Below, one piece after another: positions 24,951-35,070 of a DNA stretch of 64,000 bases. The stretch's first letter is position 1. Each line of letters starts with the position of its first letter. The position numbers and the translations under genes were made by a program. Below the pieces are notes generated by a model. That model was not told where the DNA came from. It saw only the letters and a list, made by a program, of their open reading frames with translations, and did not search any database. This stretch comes from Mycobacterium sp. D16Q14 (GTDB lineage: Bacteria; Actinomycetota; Actinomycetes; Mycobacteriales; Mycobacteriaceae): assembly GCA_002013415.1 (NCBI GenBank), contig MAEX01000023.1, positions 23,561-87,560 of the forward strand, written 5' to 3'.

Positions 24951-25327
24951 AACGTGATCTAACCCAAGAGAAGGTAACGGTTGGGCAAGGGGAGCCGCAA
25001 CTCAATGCGCGGAAACGCATATAAATGTGACTTGCGTCACGAAGTCGCTGATAGGGCTCCCGAGCCGCGGCATCGTTGCCGAATCTCGCCGGGGCTACCT
25101 CACCACAGATCACGGCCGTATGGCGACCCCCCGTGACCGAACTGAAACCGGTTACAGACGCGTTCGAGTCCTGCCAGCGGGTGGCCAAATAATGAATTCT
25201 ATGAGTGACCAGGTGGTGAATTCGGCCACTTACTCAGAAGTAGTGAGGGGCGTCGCTGTGGCCTTGGCTACAGTCCCTAGTGCAATAGTGCCGACCCGAC
25301 GTTCGATGAGGAAGATGGGCTAGCTAG
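24951..25327. promoter_or_regulatory. Divergent control region of the M23 peptidase and sucCD, with a CRP-like site
   Basis: This 377-bp gap has no convincing gene. TGTGA-CTTGCG-TCACG at 25026-25041 matches the CRP consensus TGTGA-N6-TCACA in all but the last base. It is 76 bp from the peptidase start and about 290 bp from sucC, so the peptidase is the nearer target. Open frames across the gap have no conserved features. Confidence 0.55.
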
Positions 25328-26491
25328 ATGGATCTTTTCGAGTACCAGGCCAAGGAGCTGTTCGCTAAGCACAACGTGCCGACGACGCCGGGCCGGGTTA
25401 CCACCACCGCCGAGGATGCCAAGGCGATCGCCGAGGAAATCGGTAAGCCGGTGATGATCAAGGCGCAGGTCAAGGTTGGTGGACGTGGCAAGGCCGGTGG
25501 CGTGAAGTACGCCGCCACTCCCGATGACGCGTTTACGCACGCACAGAACATCCTGGGCCTGGACATCAAGGGCCACGTCGTCAAGAAGATCCTCGTCGCC
25601 GAGGCCAGCGATATCGCCGAGGAGTACTACATCTCCTTCCTGCTGGATCGCGCTAACCGCACCTACCTGGCCATGTGCTCGGTCGAGGGTGGCGTGGAGA
25701 TCGAGGTCACGGCCGAGGAGAACCCCGACGCGCTGGCCAAGGTGCCAGTTGACGCGGTCAAGGGCGTCGATCTGGCTCTGGCCCGTGAGATCGCCGAGAA
25801 GGGCAAGCTGCCCGCCGCGGTGCTGGATGCCGCCGCGGTGACCATCCAGAAGCTGTGGGAGGTGTTCGTCGGTGAGGACGCCACCCTGGTTGAGGTCAAC
25901 CCGCTGGTGCGTACCCCCGATGATCAGATCCTGGCCCTGGACGGCAAGGTCACCCTGGACGGCAATGCCGACTTCCGTCAGCCCGGCCACGCCGAGTTCG
26001 AGGACAAGGACTCCACCGATCCGCTGGAGCTCAAGGCCAAGGAGCACGACCTCAACTACGTCAAGCTTGACGGCCAGGTCGGCATCATCGGCAATGGCGC
26101 GGGTCTTGTCATGTCGACTCTCGACGTGGTCGCCTACGCCGGCGAGAACCACAACGGCGTGAAGCCTGCCAACTTCCTGGACATCGGCGGTGGCGCCTCG
26201 GCCGAGGTCATGGCCGCCGGTCTCGACGTCATCCTGGGTGATTCACAGGTCAAGAGCGTCTTCGTGAACGTGTTCGGTGGCATCACCGCGTGTGACGCGG
26301 TCGCCAACGGCATCGTCGGCGCCCTGAAGACTCTCGGTGACACGGCAAGCAAGCCGCTCGTGGTCCGTCTCGACGGCAACAAGGTCGACGAGGGCCGCGC
26401 AATCCTGGCCGAGTTCAACCATCCGCTGGTCATCCAGGCCGAGACCATGGACGCCGGTGCCGACAAGGCCGCCGAGCTGGCGAGCAAGTAG
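25328..26491 (+). CDS. sucC: Succinyl-CoA synthetase beta subunit
   Basis: This TCA-cycle subunit binds nucleotide and, with SucD, interconverts succinyl-CoA and succinate with ADP or GDP phosphorylation. The 387-residue protein opens with MDLFEYQAKELFAKHNVP and shows the ATP-grasp fold (VKVGGRGKAGGVK) and the C-terminal FLDIGGGASAE and NVFGGI motifs of the alpha-subunit interface. Length is typical. ATG 25328 is followed 18 bp after its stop by sucD with a good AGAAGGA site. Confidence 0.98.
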   Translation: MDLFEYQAKELFAKHNVPTTPGRVTTTAEDAKAIAEEIGKPVMIKAQVKVGGRGKAGGVKYAATPDDAFTHAQNILGLDIKGHVVKKILVAEASDIAEEYYISFLLDRANRTYLAMCSVEGGVEIEVTAEENPDALAKVPVDAVKGVDLALAREIAEKGKLPAAVLDAAAVTIQKLWEVFVGEDATLVEVNPLVRTPDDQILALDGKVTLDGNADFRQPGHAEFEDKDSTDPLELKAKEHDLNYVKLDGQVGIIGNGAGLVMSTLDVVAYAGENHNGVKPANFLDIGGGASAEVMAAGLDVILGDSQVKSVFVNVFGGITACDAVANGIVGALKTLGDTASKPLVVRLDGNKVDEGRAILAEFNHPLVIQAETMDAGADKAAELASK

Positions 26492-26509
26492 AGAAGGAAT
26501 CACTGACTC

Positions 26510-27412
<903 letters not shown>

Positions 27413-27426
27413 CGGGTTACGTACGC

Positions 27427-27459
27427 AAGGGCCCCGACCGGTTTCCGGTCGGGGCCCTT
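27427..27459 (+). terminator. sucCD transcription terminator
   Basis: A perfect 15-bp stem (AAGGGCCCCGACCGG / CCGGTCGGGGCCCTT) with a TTT loop starts 14 bp after the sucD stop and is followed by GTCGTTT. It has the form of an intrinsic terminator. Confidence 0.88.
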
Positions 27460-27679
27460 GTCGTTTCGCCGTTGTCGTGTCGCGCGCTGATGCTCAGGCT
27501 CGGTGAGGTCGGCATTCTGGCCGAAATCGCGTCTCCGGTAGCACCTTTCGCCTGCCTGGAGTCGTCGAATCTACTGTCAGGCGATCTCGGGTTTCGTTCA
27601 GTGAGATTGTGTGACCTACGCATGAACAATCGGAGGACGGGGCATCGGCGCTCCTGGTGACCGGCTACCTTCTCGGTTC

Positions 27680-28282
27680 GTGGGCCTCTCGTTCGACACA
27701 TCCGGTCTGGTGCCGAGCGTTGACGGCTGGTACGACCCGGCGACCGGTGATCAGTTCTGGGTCTCGGATTCGCGAGGCCCCTATCTGTCGGTGCCGCTGG
27801 AGGATCTGAGCGTGGTGCGCCGTGCGCTCGTCGAAGCGGTACTGGCGCGGCGCGCGGGCGTCATCGAGGCCTACATCGTCGGCGTCGACACGCTCCCGGG
27901 GCTGCTGTACGTGGTGAAGGTTCCGAAAGCTGATGCCCCGCAGGGCCTCACCTTCATGGCATCGATAGTCGTGCCGCGCGCGCATTCGTACGCGATGGTC
28001 TGCGGGGCATTCGCGGAGGGGCCGGTGACTGGGGTGCGCGAGGCAACTGTGCTGGAAGAGCTGCTGGCGGTTGGCGATCCGTCATCGCGTATGTGGCCCC
28101 CACACCCGTACGCGCCGGATCTCGAGCCGGGCATTCCGTACAACATCGCCGACGAAATACGTTGGGACGATAAGTTTCCTGATCATCCGCTGTCACGTCT
28201 ACGTCGATGGGTGGCAAGGGTGACGCCCACCATCAGAGTGGGACAGAAATTCGCCGCCTTGCCGCCGTTCTCCGTGAATTAG
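27680..28282 (+). CDS. Hypothetical protein
   Basis: A 200-residue protein of unknown function with no signal peptide or membrane helix. The first third has a WYDPATGDQFWVS motif. An alpha/beta region follows (LEDLSVVRRALVEAVLARRAGV, YIVGVDTLPGLLYVVKVP) and the C-terminus is basic. GTG 27680 is the likely start; it lies 220 bp after the sucD terminator, so it has its own promoter. Its stop overlaps the convergent LLM gene by 4 bp. M. tuberculosis has no gene here that I can recall. Confidence 0.75.
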   Translation: MGLSFDTSGLVPSVDGWYDPATGDQFWVSDSRGPYLSVPLEDLSVVRRALVEAVLARRAGVIEAYIVGVDTLPGLLYVVKVPKADAPQGLTFMASIVVPRAHSYAMVCGAFAEGPVTGVREATVLEELLAVGDPSSRMWPPHPYAPDLEPGIPYNIADEIRWDDKFPDHPLSRLRRWVARVTPTIRVGQKFAALPPFSVN

Positions 28283-29127
28283 GCGAATGCTGCGAGTTTT
28301 CCGGACAATCGTTCGATGTATGCCCGTACCTCGTCCTCGGAGCGATCAGGCATCCCGAAGATCGCCTCGGTAACCCCCAGCTCGCGCCATGCGGCGAGCT
28401 GCTCGGGATCCGGCTTGCCCGCCAGCACGTAGATCAGCGGGTCGTCCGCACGGCCTGCCGCTGCCCATTTCTCCTTGAGTGCCACGATCTTGCCGGTGAT
28501 GTCCTCGTCGCGCGGGGTGGACATCCAGCCGTCGGCGTTCTTGGCGATCCATGTGAAGTTCTTCTCGGTGCCGCCCGCACCCACGATCACCGGCACATGC
28601 TTCTGCACCGTCTTGGGCCAGGCCCAGCTGGGGCCGAAGTTGACGAATTCGCCTGAATAACTGGCCTCTTCGTTCTCCCAGAGCTTGCGCATCGCCTCGA
28701 TGTACTCGCGCAGCATGGTGCGGCGACGGCCAGCGGGAACGTTGTGATCGGCCAGCTCGTCGGTGTTCCAGCCGTATCCGACGCCGACGGTGACCCGGCC
28801 GCCACTCATGTGATCAAGGGTGGCAATCGATTTGGCGAGGGTAATGGGATCGTGCTCTACGGGGATCGCGACCGCGGTGGCCAGCCGGATCTTCGACGTC
28901 ACCGCGCACGCAGCACCGAGGGATACCCACGGATCCAGGGTCCGCATGTAGCGGTCGTCGGGCAGTTCCGCGCCGCCGGTGCCGGGGTGTGCGGCCTCGC
29001 GCTTGATCGGGATATGCGTGTGTTCGGGAACGTAGAAGGTGGTAAACCCGCCGTCCTCGGCCGCCTTGGCGGCGATGTCCGGCGAGATGCCGCGGTCACT
29101 GGTGAACAGAACGAGCCCGTAGTCCAT
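28279..29127 (-). CDS. LLM-class F420-dependent oxidoreductase (Rv0953c-type)
   Basis: A 282-residue luciferase-like oxidoreductase. It opens MDYGLVLFTSDRGISPDI and has VPEHTHIP, the GGRVTVGVGYGWNTDELADH block and IVGAGGTEKN, all typical of the F420-dependent LLM subgroup. ATG 29127 is chosen because the conserved sequence begins there; an upstream start at 29196 only adds unrelated residues. The position downstream of sucCD matches Rv0953c. The substrate is unknown. Confidence 0.9.
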   Translation of the reverse strand: MDYGLVLFTSDRGISPDIAAKAAEDGGFTTFYVPEHTHIPIKREAAHPGTGGAELPDDRYMRTLDPWVSLGAACAVTSKIRLATAVAIPVEHDPITLAKSIATLDHMSGGRVTVGVGYGWNTDELADHNVPAGRRRTMLREYIEAMRKLWENEEASYSGEFVNFGPSWAWPKTVQKHVPVIVGAGGTEKNFTWIAKNADGWMSTPRDEDITGKIVALKEKWAAAGRADDPLIYVLAGKPDPEQLAAWRELGVTEAIFGMPDRSEDEVRAYIERLSGKLAAFA

Positions 29128-29246
29128 CCGCCAATTAGAACGTGTTCCAGTTTTGTTGTCGAGAGTGGGGGCTACATCGTGCCGGGAACGGATCACGGTG
29201 AGTAAGACGGATGACCGCCCAAAGGGTTCGCTGTTTGCATACCTCC

Positions 29247-30368
29247 ATGACGACCGAACGGATATCTGACCACGTCACATTCGCGTACTGGGTCCCCAAC
29301 GTCAGCGGCGGGCTGGTCACCAGCACCATTGAGCAGCGCACGGACTGGGGTTACGACTACAACGTGGCTCTTGCGCGCACGGCAGAGAACAACGGCTTCG
29401 AATATGCGCTCACGCAGGTGCGTTATGAGGCCAGCTACGGCGCCGAGTACCAGCACGAATCCACCAGCTTCTCCCTGGCGCTGCTGCTGGCCACCGAGCG
29501 GCTCAAGGTGATCGCCGCGGTTCACCCGGGGCTTTGGCAGCCCGGTGTGCTCGCCAAGCTGGGCGCGACGGCTGATCACTTGTCGGGCGGTCGCTTCGCC
29601 GTCAATGTGGTCTCCGGATGGTTCAAGGACGAGTTCACCCACTTGGGCGAACCCTGGTTGGAGCACGACGAGCGGTATCGGCGAAGCGGCGAATTTCTCC
29701 AGGTGTTGCGCAAGATCTGGACCGAGGATGACGTCGACTTCCGGGGCGACTTCTATCGGATCCACGACTTCACGCTGAAACCGAAGCCGCTACACACCCC
29801 GGAGCTGTTCCAGGGCGGCAACTCGACGGCCGCGCGCCGCAACGGCGGTTTGTACTCCGACTGGTACTTCTCCAACGGCAAGGACTTCGCCGGTATCACC
29901 GACCAGATCGTGGAGGTCCGGGATCACGCCCGAACCGTCGGCCGCGAGGTCAAACTCGGGCTCAACGGTTTCATCATCGCCAGAGACACCGAGGCCGAAG
30001 CGCGCGAGGTATTGCGGGAGATTGTCGCGAAGGCGAACCGCCCCGCCGTGGAGGGTTTCCGCGCGGCCGTTCAACAGGCCGGCGCGGCCACTGGAGACAA
30101 GAAGGGAATGTGGGCGGATTCCTCGTTCGAGGACCTCGTGCAATACAACGACGGATTCCGCACCCAGCTCATCGGCACCCCGGAACAGATCGCCGAGCGG
30201 ATTGTCGCCTATCGGCGGCGGGGTGTGGATCTGATCCTGGGTGGTTTCCTGCACTTCCAGGAGGAGATTGAATACTTCGGCGCCAAGGTGCTGCCACTGG
30301 TCCGTGAGATCGAGGCGGCCGACGCTCAGGAAACCCACAGCGAATATCGCGTACCGGTTTTGAGCTAA
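29247..30368 (+). CDS. sfnG: FMNH2-dependent dimethyl sulfone monooxygenase-like protein
   Basis: A 373-residue luciferase-like monooxygenase. The N-terminal TFAYWVPNVSGGLVTSTIEQRTDWGYDYN matches the SfnG family, which oxidises dimethyl sulfone to methanesulfinate with FMNH2, supplying sulfur. VVSGWFKDEFTHLGEPWLEHDERYRRS is the SsuD/SfnG core block. ATG 29247 begins at the conserved part. It is divergent from the F420-type LLM gene across 119 bp. No SsuE-like flavin reductase is in the window. Substrate specificity is inferred from the family. Confidence 0.82.
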   Translation: MTTERISDHVTFAYWVPNVSGGLVTSTIEQRTDWGYDYNVALARTAENNGFEYALTQVRYEASYGAEYQHESTSFSLALLLATERLKVIAAVHPGLWQPGVLAKLGATADHLSGGRFAVNVVSGWFKDEFTHLGEPWLEHDERYRRSGEFLQVLRKIWTEDDVDFRGDFYRIHDFTLKPKPLHTPELFQGGNSTAARRNGGLYSDWYFSNGKDFAGITDQIVEVRDHARTVGREVKLGLNGFIIARDTEAEAREVLREIVAKANRPAVEGFRAAVQQAGAATGDKKGMWADSSFEDLVQYNDGFRTQLIGTPEQIAERIVAYRRRGVDLILGGFLHFQEEIEYFGAKVLPLVREIEAADAQETHSEYRVPVLS

Positions 30369-30482
30369 CCGATGTGCCTTGGCCGTGTCTGGCCTTGTCT
30401 GCGTCCGTACCGGCGCCGGGTGCAGTAGCGTGGAGGCGATCCACCCCGAGACCACGACCGAAACCGTGATGTAGGAGATGTA

Positions 30483-31493
30483 ATGACGTATTCGACCGGT
30501 GGGCCCGGATACCAGCCCGCGCAGCCGTCCAACCCGTACGGCACCCCGTCCTTTGTGGCCGAGCCCAACACGGGCGCGCTGGGGGTTTACCTGCCCGGTG
30601 GTGTCTTGGTGCTGAGCCTGATCGGCTTCATTGCCGGCTTCGGGCCGTTCTACACCGGGAAGGCCAGCTCGGGGACGTCGGGAAGCTTCGGCGGGTTCGA
30701 CCTCCTGGCCTTGTCGCCGGTCTTCGGCTTCGCGCAGTTCGCACTGCTGATCGCCGGTCTGACCGCGGGTGTCTCGCTCCTCTCCGGCAAGGACGACAAG
30801 CAAGCTCCCGTGGCTATCCTGTCGATCGTCGGATTCCTCTTCGTGCTCGGTGGACTGTTCGGTAACCCGTTCGCGGCCGCCTTCGGCGAGGTCGGCATCG
30901 GGTGGGGCCTGATCACGCTTGCCGTGGTGTCCGGCCTGCAGGCCGCGGTCGCCGTCTACGCCCTGCTCAGTGAGGTGGGCGTCGTCAAGGCCAAGACCGC
31001 CTCGCCGGCGACCAACCCGTTCGGCAGCCAGTACCAGACGCAGCAGAGCCAGTACTACACCCCGCCGCAGCAGCAGCCACAGCAGCAGCTTCCCAAGCAG
31101 GGGCAGGGCTACGGCCAGGCCGGTGCGCAGGGCTACGGCCAGCAGCAGGGCTTTGGCCAGCAGGCCGCCCAGGGCTACGGCCAAGCCGGTGCGCAGGGCT
31201 ACGGCCAGCAGCAGCCCGCTCCCGCCGGGCCACCGTCGTACGGCGGCTACGGCCAGCAGCCGCCGCAGTCGGCGCCTCCGACTCCGCCGCAGGGCTTCAG
31301 TAGCACCGGGTTCACGCCGCCGCCAGCACAGCCGGCTCAGCAGACTGCGTCGTCGCAGCCGACCCAGCAGTACCCCACCTTTGGTGCGGCCAGCGGTCAG
31401 GCTCCCGGTGGTGAGCAGCAGGGTAGCGCCAGCGCCGGTTCGGCCGCTGCCAGCGGTGACGATCTGTTCGGCACCTCTCGTCCCTCCAACTAG
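30483..31493 (+). CDS. DUF5336 membrane protein with Gly/Gln-rich tail (Rv0954-type)
   Basis: A 336-residue envelope protein with four hydrophobic segments between residues 30 and 165, then a long low-complexity tail. The tail carries repeats of QGYGQ and AGAQGYGQ (about residues 205-250) and is Pro/Gln/Gly-rich to the end. It belongs to the mycobacterial 34-kDa antigen-like DUF5336 family. ATG 30483 follows a GGAG. It lies directly before perM as in M. tuberculosis, where both are linked to cell division and envelope integrity (from memory). Confidence 0.88.
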   Translation: MTYSTGGPGYQPAQPSNPYGTPSFVAEPNTGALGVYLPGGVLVLSLIGFIAGFGPFYTGKASSGTSGSFGGFDLLALSPVFGFAQFALLIAGLTAGVSLLSGKDDKQAPVAILSIVGFLFVLGGLFGNPFAAAFGEVGIGWGLITLAVVSGLQAAVAVYALLSEVGVVKAKTASPATNPFGSQYQTQQSQYYTPPQQQPQQQLPKQGQGYGQAGAQGYGQQQGFGQQAAQGYGQAGAQGYGQQQPAPAGPPSYGGYGQQPPQSAPPTPPQGFSSTGFTPPPAQPAQQTASSQPTQQYPTFGAASGQAPGGEQQGSASAGSAAASGDDLFGTSRPSN

Positions 31494-31519
31494 ACGGTGT
31501 TCACTGCCGTGATCGGCGC

Positions 31520-32803
31520 GTGAATCAAACCTCGCGCGCCAATCCTGCACAGGCTCGCGCACTGCTGACGGTTGCCTTTGGCCCGTCAGCAGTTGCGTTG
31601 GTCATCATTGCGGCAATCGTCTTGGTGCAGTTGGTGATTGCCAACAGCGACATGACCGGGACGTTCGGTGCGGTGGCCAGCATGTGGCTGGGCACCCACC
31701 TGGTACCGATCTCAATCGGTGGGCGAGTCATCGAGGTGCTGCCGCTCTTGCCAACAGCCGCAATGGTGTGGGGTGTCGCCCGAACCGTCGCTTCGACAAT
31801 CGCCCCCACCGCTTCCTGGTACGTGATCCGGTGGGTGATCGTCTCGGCCCTGGCCGGCCCGCTCCTCATGACGGCGATATCGCTGGCGATCATCCATGAC
31901 GCATCGACGGTGCTGACTCAGCTGCAATCACCGAACGCCTTGCGCGCATTCGGTTCTGTCCTCGGTGTTCACGCGGCCGGTGCAATTGCCGGCGTCCTAC
32001 TGCGGGCAGGCAGGCGGCTCGCGGCGGTGCTACAGCTGCCGTCGTGGCCGATGGAGGCCGCCCGTGGCGCTGCCGCCGGGGTACTCGCGCTGTTCGGGCT
32101 GTCCGCGGCCGTGACGGCGGGGTCGCTGGTGGTCCACTGGGCGACGATGGATCAGCTGTACTCGGTGACCAACGATTTCGTAGGTCAGCTGAGCCTGACA
32201 CTGTTGGCGCTCCTCTACGCGCCCAACGTCATTCTGGGTGCATGCGCGCTGGCGGTTGGATCCAGCGCACATGTGGGCACCGCGGCCTTCAGTGCGTTCG
32301 CTGTGTTCGGCGGCCAGCTGCCCGCGGTGCCGATTCTCGCGGCCGTTCCCACACCGCCACTCGGCCCCGCATGGGTGGCACTGATGATCATCGGTGCGGT
32401 ATCCGGGGTGGCCGTCGGCCAGCAATGCGCACGCCGACCTGTTCCATGGCCCACCGCGATCCACAAAGTGGTCACGGCGGCACTTCTAGCGGCAACATTC
32501 CTGGCGATCGTCGGCAAGCTCGCCGGAGGACAGCTGGGGAACTTCGGACGCCTGGGGATCGACCAGGGCACGTTCGGCCCCGGGGTGTTCTTCTGGTTCC
32601 TGGTCATCGGCCTATTGACGGTGTTCATGCTGGGCGGAGCCACGCGCCTTCCGGCCAGGGCGCGGCCGGAACCGGTACTGGAGCCCGAACCCGTGCCTGA
32701 ACCTGAACCCGAGTCGGCGCTGGAACCCGTGCCGGAACCTGAATCGGAACCGGAGCCCGGCCCCGAGAGCGGCTCCAGCGACCCTCCAGAATCGGCCACG
32801 TGA
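31520..32803 (+). CDS. perM: PerM-type polytopic membrane protein (DUF6350)
   Basis: A 427-residue protein with about nine predicted membrane helices covering residues 15-370 and a cytoplasmic or periplasmic tail made of acidic Pro-Glu repeats (EPEPVPEPEPE type). The orthologous position to Rv0955 (PerM), which supports cell division in M. tuberculosis under stress, gives the name. GTG 31520 is the start. Its TGA overlaps the GTG of purN (GTGA at 32800-32803), so translation is coupled to the purine genes. The repeat length of the tail may vary between strains. Confidence 0.88.
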   Translation: MNQTSRANPAQARALLTVAFGPSAVALVIIAAIVLVQLVIANSDMTGTFGAVASMWLGTHLVPISIGGRVIEVLPLLPTAAMVWGVARTVASTIAPTASWYVIRWVIVSALAGPLLMTAISLAIIHDASTVLTQLQSPNALRAFGSVLGVHAAGAIAGVLLRAGRRLAAVLQLPSWPMEAARGAAAGVLALFGLSAAVTAGSLVVHWATMDQLYSVTNDFVGQLSLTLLALLYAPNVILGACALAVGSSAHVGTAAFSAFAVFGGQLPAVPILAAVPTPPLGPAWVALMIIGAVSGVAVGQQCARRPVPWPTAIHKVVTAALLAATFLAIVGKLAGGQLGNFGRLGIDQGTFGPGVFFWFLVIGLLTVFMLGGATRLPARARPEPVLEPEPVPEPEPESALEPVPEPESEPEPGPESGSSDPPESAT

Positions 32804-33498
32804 CCAGCCCGGCTACGCTCAGCGGCGTGTCGGTGTCGGATTCTCTTCGCGCTAGCGGCTCATCGGAGCCCCAGCAGGCCGTTGAGATTGCCCCGTCTGC
32901 CCCCGCGCGCGTCGTGGTCCTGGCTTCCGGTACGGGAACCCTCCTGCGCTCCCTGTTAGACGCGGCCACGGGTGACTTCCCCGCTCGCATCGTCGCGGTG
33001 GGCACCGACCGGCAATGCGATGCCGTCGATATCGCCGCTGGCGCACAGCTTCCTAGCTACACCGTGCGGCTCGGTGAGTACGACACCCGCGAACACTGGG
33101 ACGCCGCGATCACCGAGGCCACCGCCGCGCACCGGCCCGATCTGGTGGTATCGGCCGGATTCATGAAGATTCTTGGACCACTGTTTCTTTCACAGTTCTT
33201 GGGCCGGGTCATCAACACCCACCCCGCGCTGCTGCCGTCCTTTCCCGGCGCGCACGCCGTGCCCGAAGCCCTGGCGCATGGGGTGAAGGTCACCGGCTGC
33301 ACGGTGCACCTGGTCGATGCAGGGATGGATACCGGCCCGATCCTTGCGCAGCAGGCCGTCCCCGTTCATGGGGACGACGACGAGGCGAGCCTGCATGAAC
33401 GCATCAAGGTGGTGGAACGGACGCTGCTGGTAGATGTGCTGGCCGCGGTGGCCACCAGAGGTTTGACATGGAACGGAAGAAGGGCCTCCATCAAGTGA
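32800..33498 (+). CDS. purN: Phosphoribosylglycinamide formyltransferase PurN
   Basis: PurN transfers a formyl group from 10-formyl-THF to GAR in purine synthesis. The conserved core includes VVLASGTGTLLRSLLDA and FMKILGPLFL, followed by RVINTHPALLPSFPGAHAV with the catalytic Asn-x-His, and the later VDAGMDTGPIL with the catalytic Asp. GTG 32800 gives 232 residues with a 30-residue N-terminal extension that may be unneeded; a later GTG at 32827 (VSVSDSL) is an alternative. It is coupled to perM upstream and purH downstream. Confidence 0.95.
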   Translation: MTSPATLSGVSVSDSLRASGSSEPQQAVEIAPSAPARVVVLASGTGTLLRSLLDAATGDFPARIVAVGTDRQCDAVDIAAGAQLPSYTVRLGEYDTREHWDAAITEATAAHRPDLVVSAGFMKILGPLFLSQFLGRVINTHPALLPSFPGAHAVPEALAHGVKVTGCTVHLVDAGMDTGPILAQQAVPVHGDDDEASLHERIKVVERTLLVDVLAAVATRGLTWNGRRASIK

Positions 33499-35048
33499 GT
33501 ACGCAGCGACCCGTACGGCGGGCATTGATCAGCGTCTACGACAAGACCGGATTGGAAGAGCTCGCCGGCGGTTTGCACGCCGCCGGTGTGGAACTGGTGT
33601 CCACCGGATCTACCGCGAAAACCATTGCCGCCGCGTCAATTCCGGTGACACCGGTGGAAGAGGTGACCGGGTTTCCGGAGGTGCTGGATGGCCGGGTGAA
33701 GACCTTGCATCCGCACGTGCACGCCGGCGTTTTGGCCGATACCCGCCGCGAGGAACACCTCACCCAACTCGAGGAGCTGGGCGTCAAGGGTTTCGAACTG
33801 GTGGTGGTCAACCTGTACCCGTTTGCCGCCACGGTGGCCTCGGGTGCCTCCGAGGACGAATGCGTCGAACAAATCGACATTGGTGGCCCCTCGATGGTGC
33901 GCGCCGCTGCCAAAAACCACCCGAGCGTGGCGGTGGTCGTCGACCCCGCCGCATACGGTGACGTGCTGGCTGCCGTCGATGCCGGGGGGTTCACCCTGGA
34001 GGCGCGGAAGGTGCTGGCGGCCAAGGCGTTCCGTCACACTGCCGAGTACGACGTGGCTGTGGCCGGCTGGCTGTCGACTGTCGCGGAGCCTGAGGGCGCG
34101 GAATTGCCGGCGTGGATCGGTGGGACGTGGAACCGCTCGGCGGTGCTGCGCTATGGCGAGAACCCGCACCAGCAGGCAGCCCTGTACACGGGTGCCTCCG
34201 GGCACGGTTTGGCGCAGGCCGAGCAGCTGCACGGAAAAGAGATGTCGTACAACAACTACACGGATGCCGACGCCGCCTGGCGTGCCGCGTGGGACCAGGA
34301 CAAGGCCTGTGCGGCCATCATCAAACATGCCAACCCGTGCGGTATCGCGGTGTCGGACATATCGATTGCCAACGCGCACCTCAAGGCTCACGAATGCGAT
34401 CCGTTGAGCGCTTTCGGCGGGGTGATAGCCGTCAACCGTGAGGTGAGTGTGGAGATGGCCGAGCGGGTCGCCGACATCTTCACCGAGGTGATCGTCGCAC
34501 CCGGTTACGCAGAGGGCGCGGTGGAGGTGCTGAGTCGCAAGAAGAACGTGCGTCTGCTGCGCGTGGCCCCGTCGCAGTCCGGGCGCGCCGAGTGGCGACA
34601 CATCAGTGGTGGTCTGCTCGTACAGGAGCGCGACGCGCTGGACGCCGAGGGTGACGATCCGGCCAACTGGACATTGGTGGCCGGCACCGCCGCGGACGAG
34701 GACACGCTGGCGGACTTGGTGTTCGCCTGGAAGGTCGGGCGGGCCGTCAAGTCCAACGCGATCGTCGTCGCCTCCGGTGGCGCCACTATCGGTGTCGGCA
34801 TGGGACAGGTCAACCGCGTCGACGCCGCGCGATTGGCGGTCTCACGGGGTGGGGATCGAGTCTCCGGTGCCGTCGCGGCCTCGGACGCGTTCTTCCCCTT
34901 CCCCGACGGCCTGGAGGTGCTGACGGAGGCCGGAGTGCGCGCGATCGTGCATCCGGGTGGGTCCATGCGCGATGAGCTGGTGGCCGATGCCGCCAAGGCC
35001 GCCGGAATCACGTTGTACACCACCGGAGCACGCCACTTTGCCCACTAG
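33495..35048 (+). CDS. purH: Bifunctional AICAR formyltransferase/IMP cyclohydrolase PurH
   Basis: PurH performs the last two steps to IMP. The 517-residue protein has the N-terminal IMP cyclohydrolase domain (RRALISVYDKTGLEELA, STGSTAKTIA, GRVKTLHPHVHAG) and the C-terminal transformylase domain (KHANPCGIA and the FFPFPDGLEVL block). GTG 33495 overlaps the purN stop (GTGA) and starts like the M. tuberculosis protein; an earlier ATG at 33468 would add nine residues. The three genes perM-purN-purH form one coupled unit. Confidence 0.97.
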   Translation: MSTQRPVRRALISVYDKTGLEELAGGLHAAGVELVSTGSTAKTIAAASIPVTPVEEVTGFPEVLDGRVKTLHPHVHAGVLADTRREEHLTQLEELGVKGFELVVVNLYPFAATVASGASEDECVEQIDIGGPSMVRAAAKNHPSVAVVVDPAAYGDVLAAVDAGGFTLEARKVLAAKAFRHTAEYDVAVAGWLSTVAEPEGAELPAWIGGTWNRSAVLRYGENPHQQAALYTGASGHGLAQAEQLHGKEMSYNNYTDADAAWRAAWDQDKACAAIIKHANPCGIAVSDISIANAHLKAHECDPLSAFGGVIAVNREVSVEMAERVADIFTEVIVAPGYAEGAVEVLSRKKNVRLLRVAPSQSGRAEWRHISGGLLVQERDALDAEGDDPANWTLVAGTAADEDTLADLVFAWKVGRAVKSNAIVVASGGATIGVGMGQVNRVDAARLAVSRGGDRVSGAVAASDAFFPFPDGLEVLTEAGVRAIVHPGGSMRDELVADAAKAAGITLYTTGARHFAH

Positions 35049-35070
35049 GGTGCACTAAGAGGGAGAGCCA

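Noticed and set aside
25027..25323. 98-codon frame upstream of sucC
   Set aside because: It crosses the control region and CRP-like site, and its sequence has no protein-like features or conserved motif.
29790..31562. Minus-strand open frame of 590 codons
   Set aside because: It is antisense to sfnG and the DUF5336 gene; its Leu/Arg runs mirror the QGYGQ repeats.
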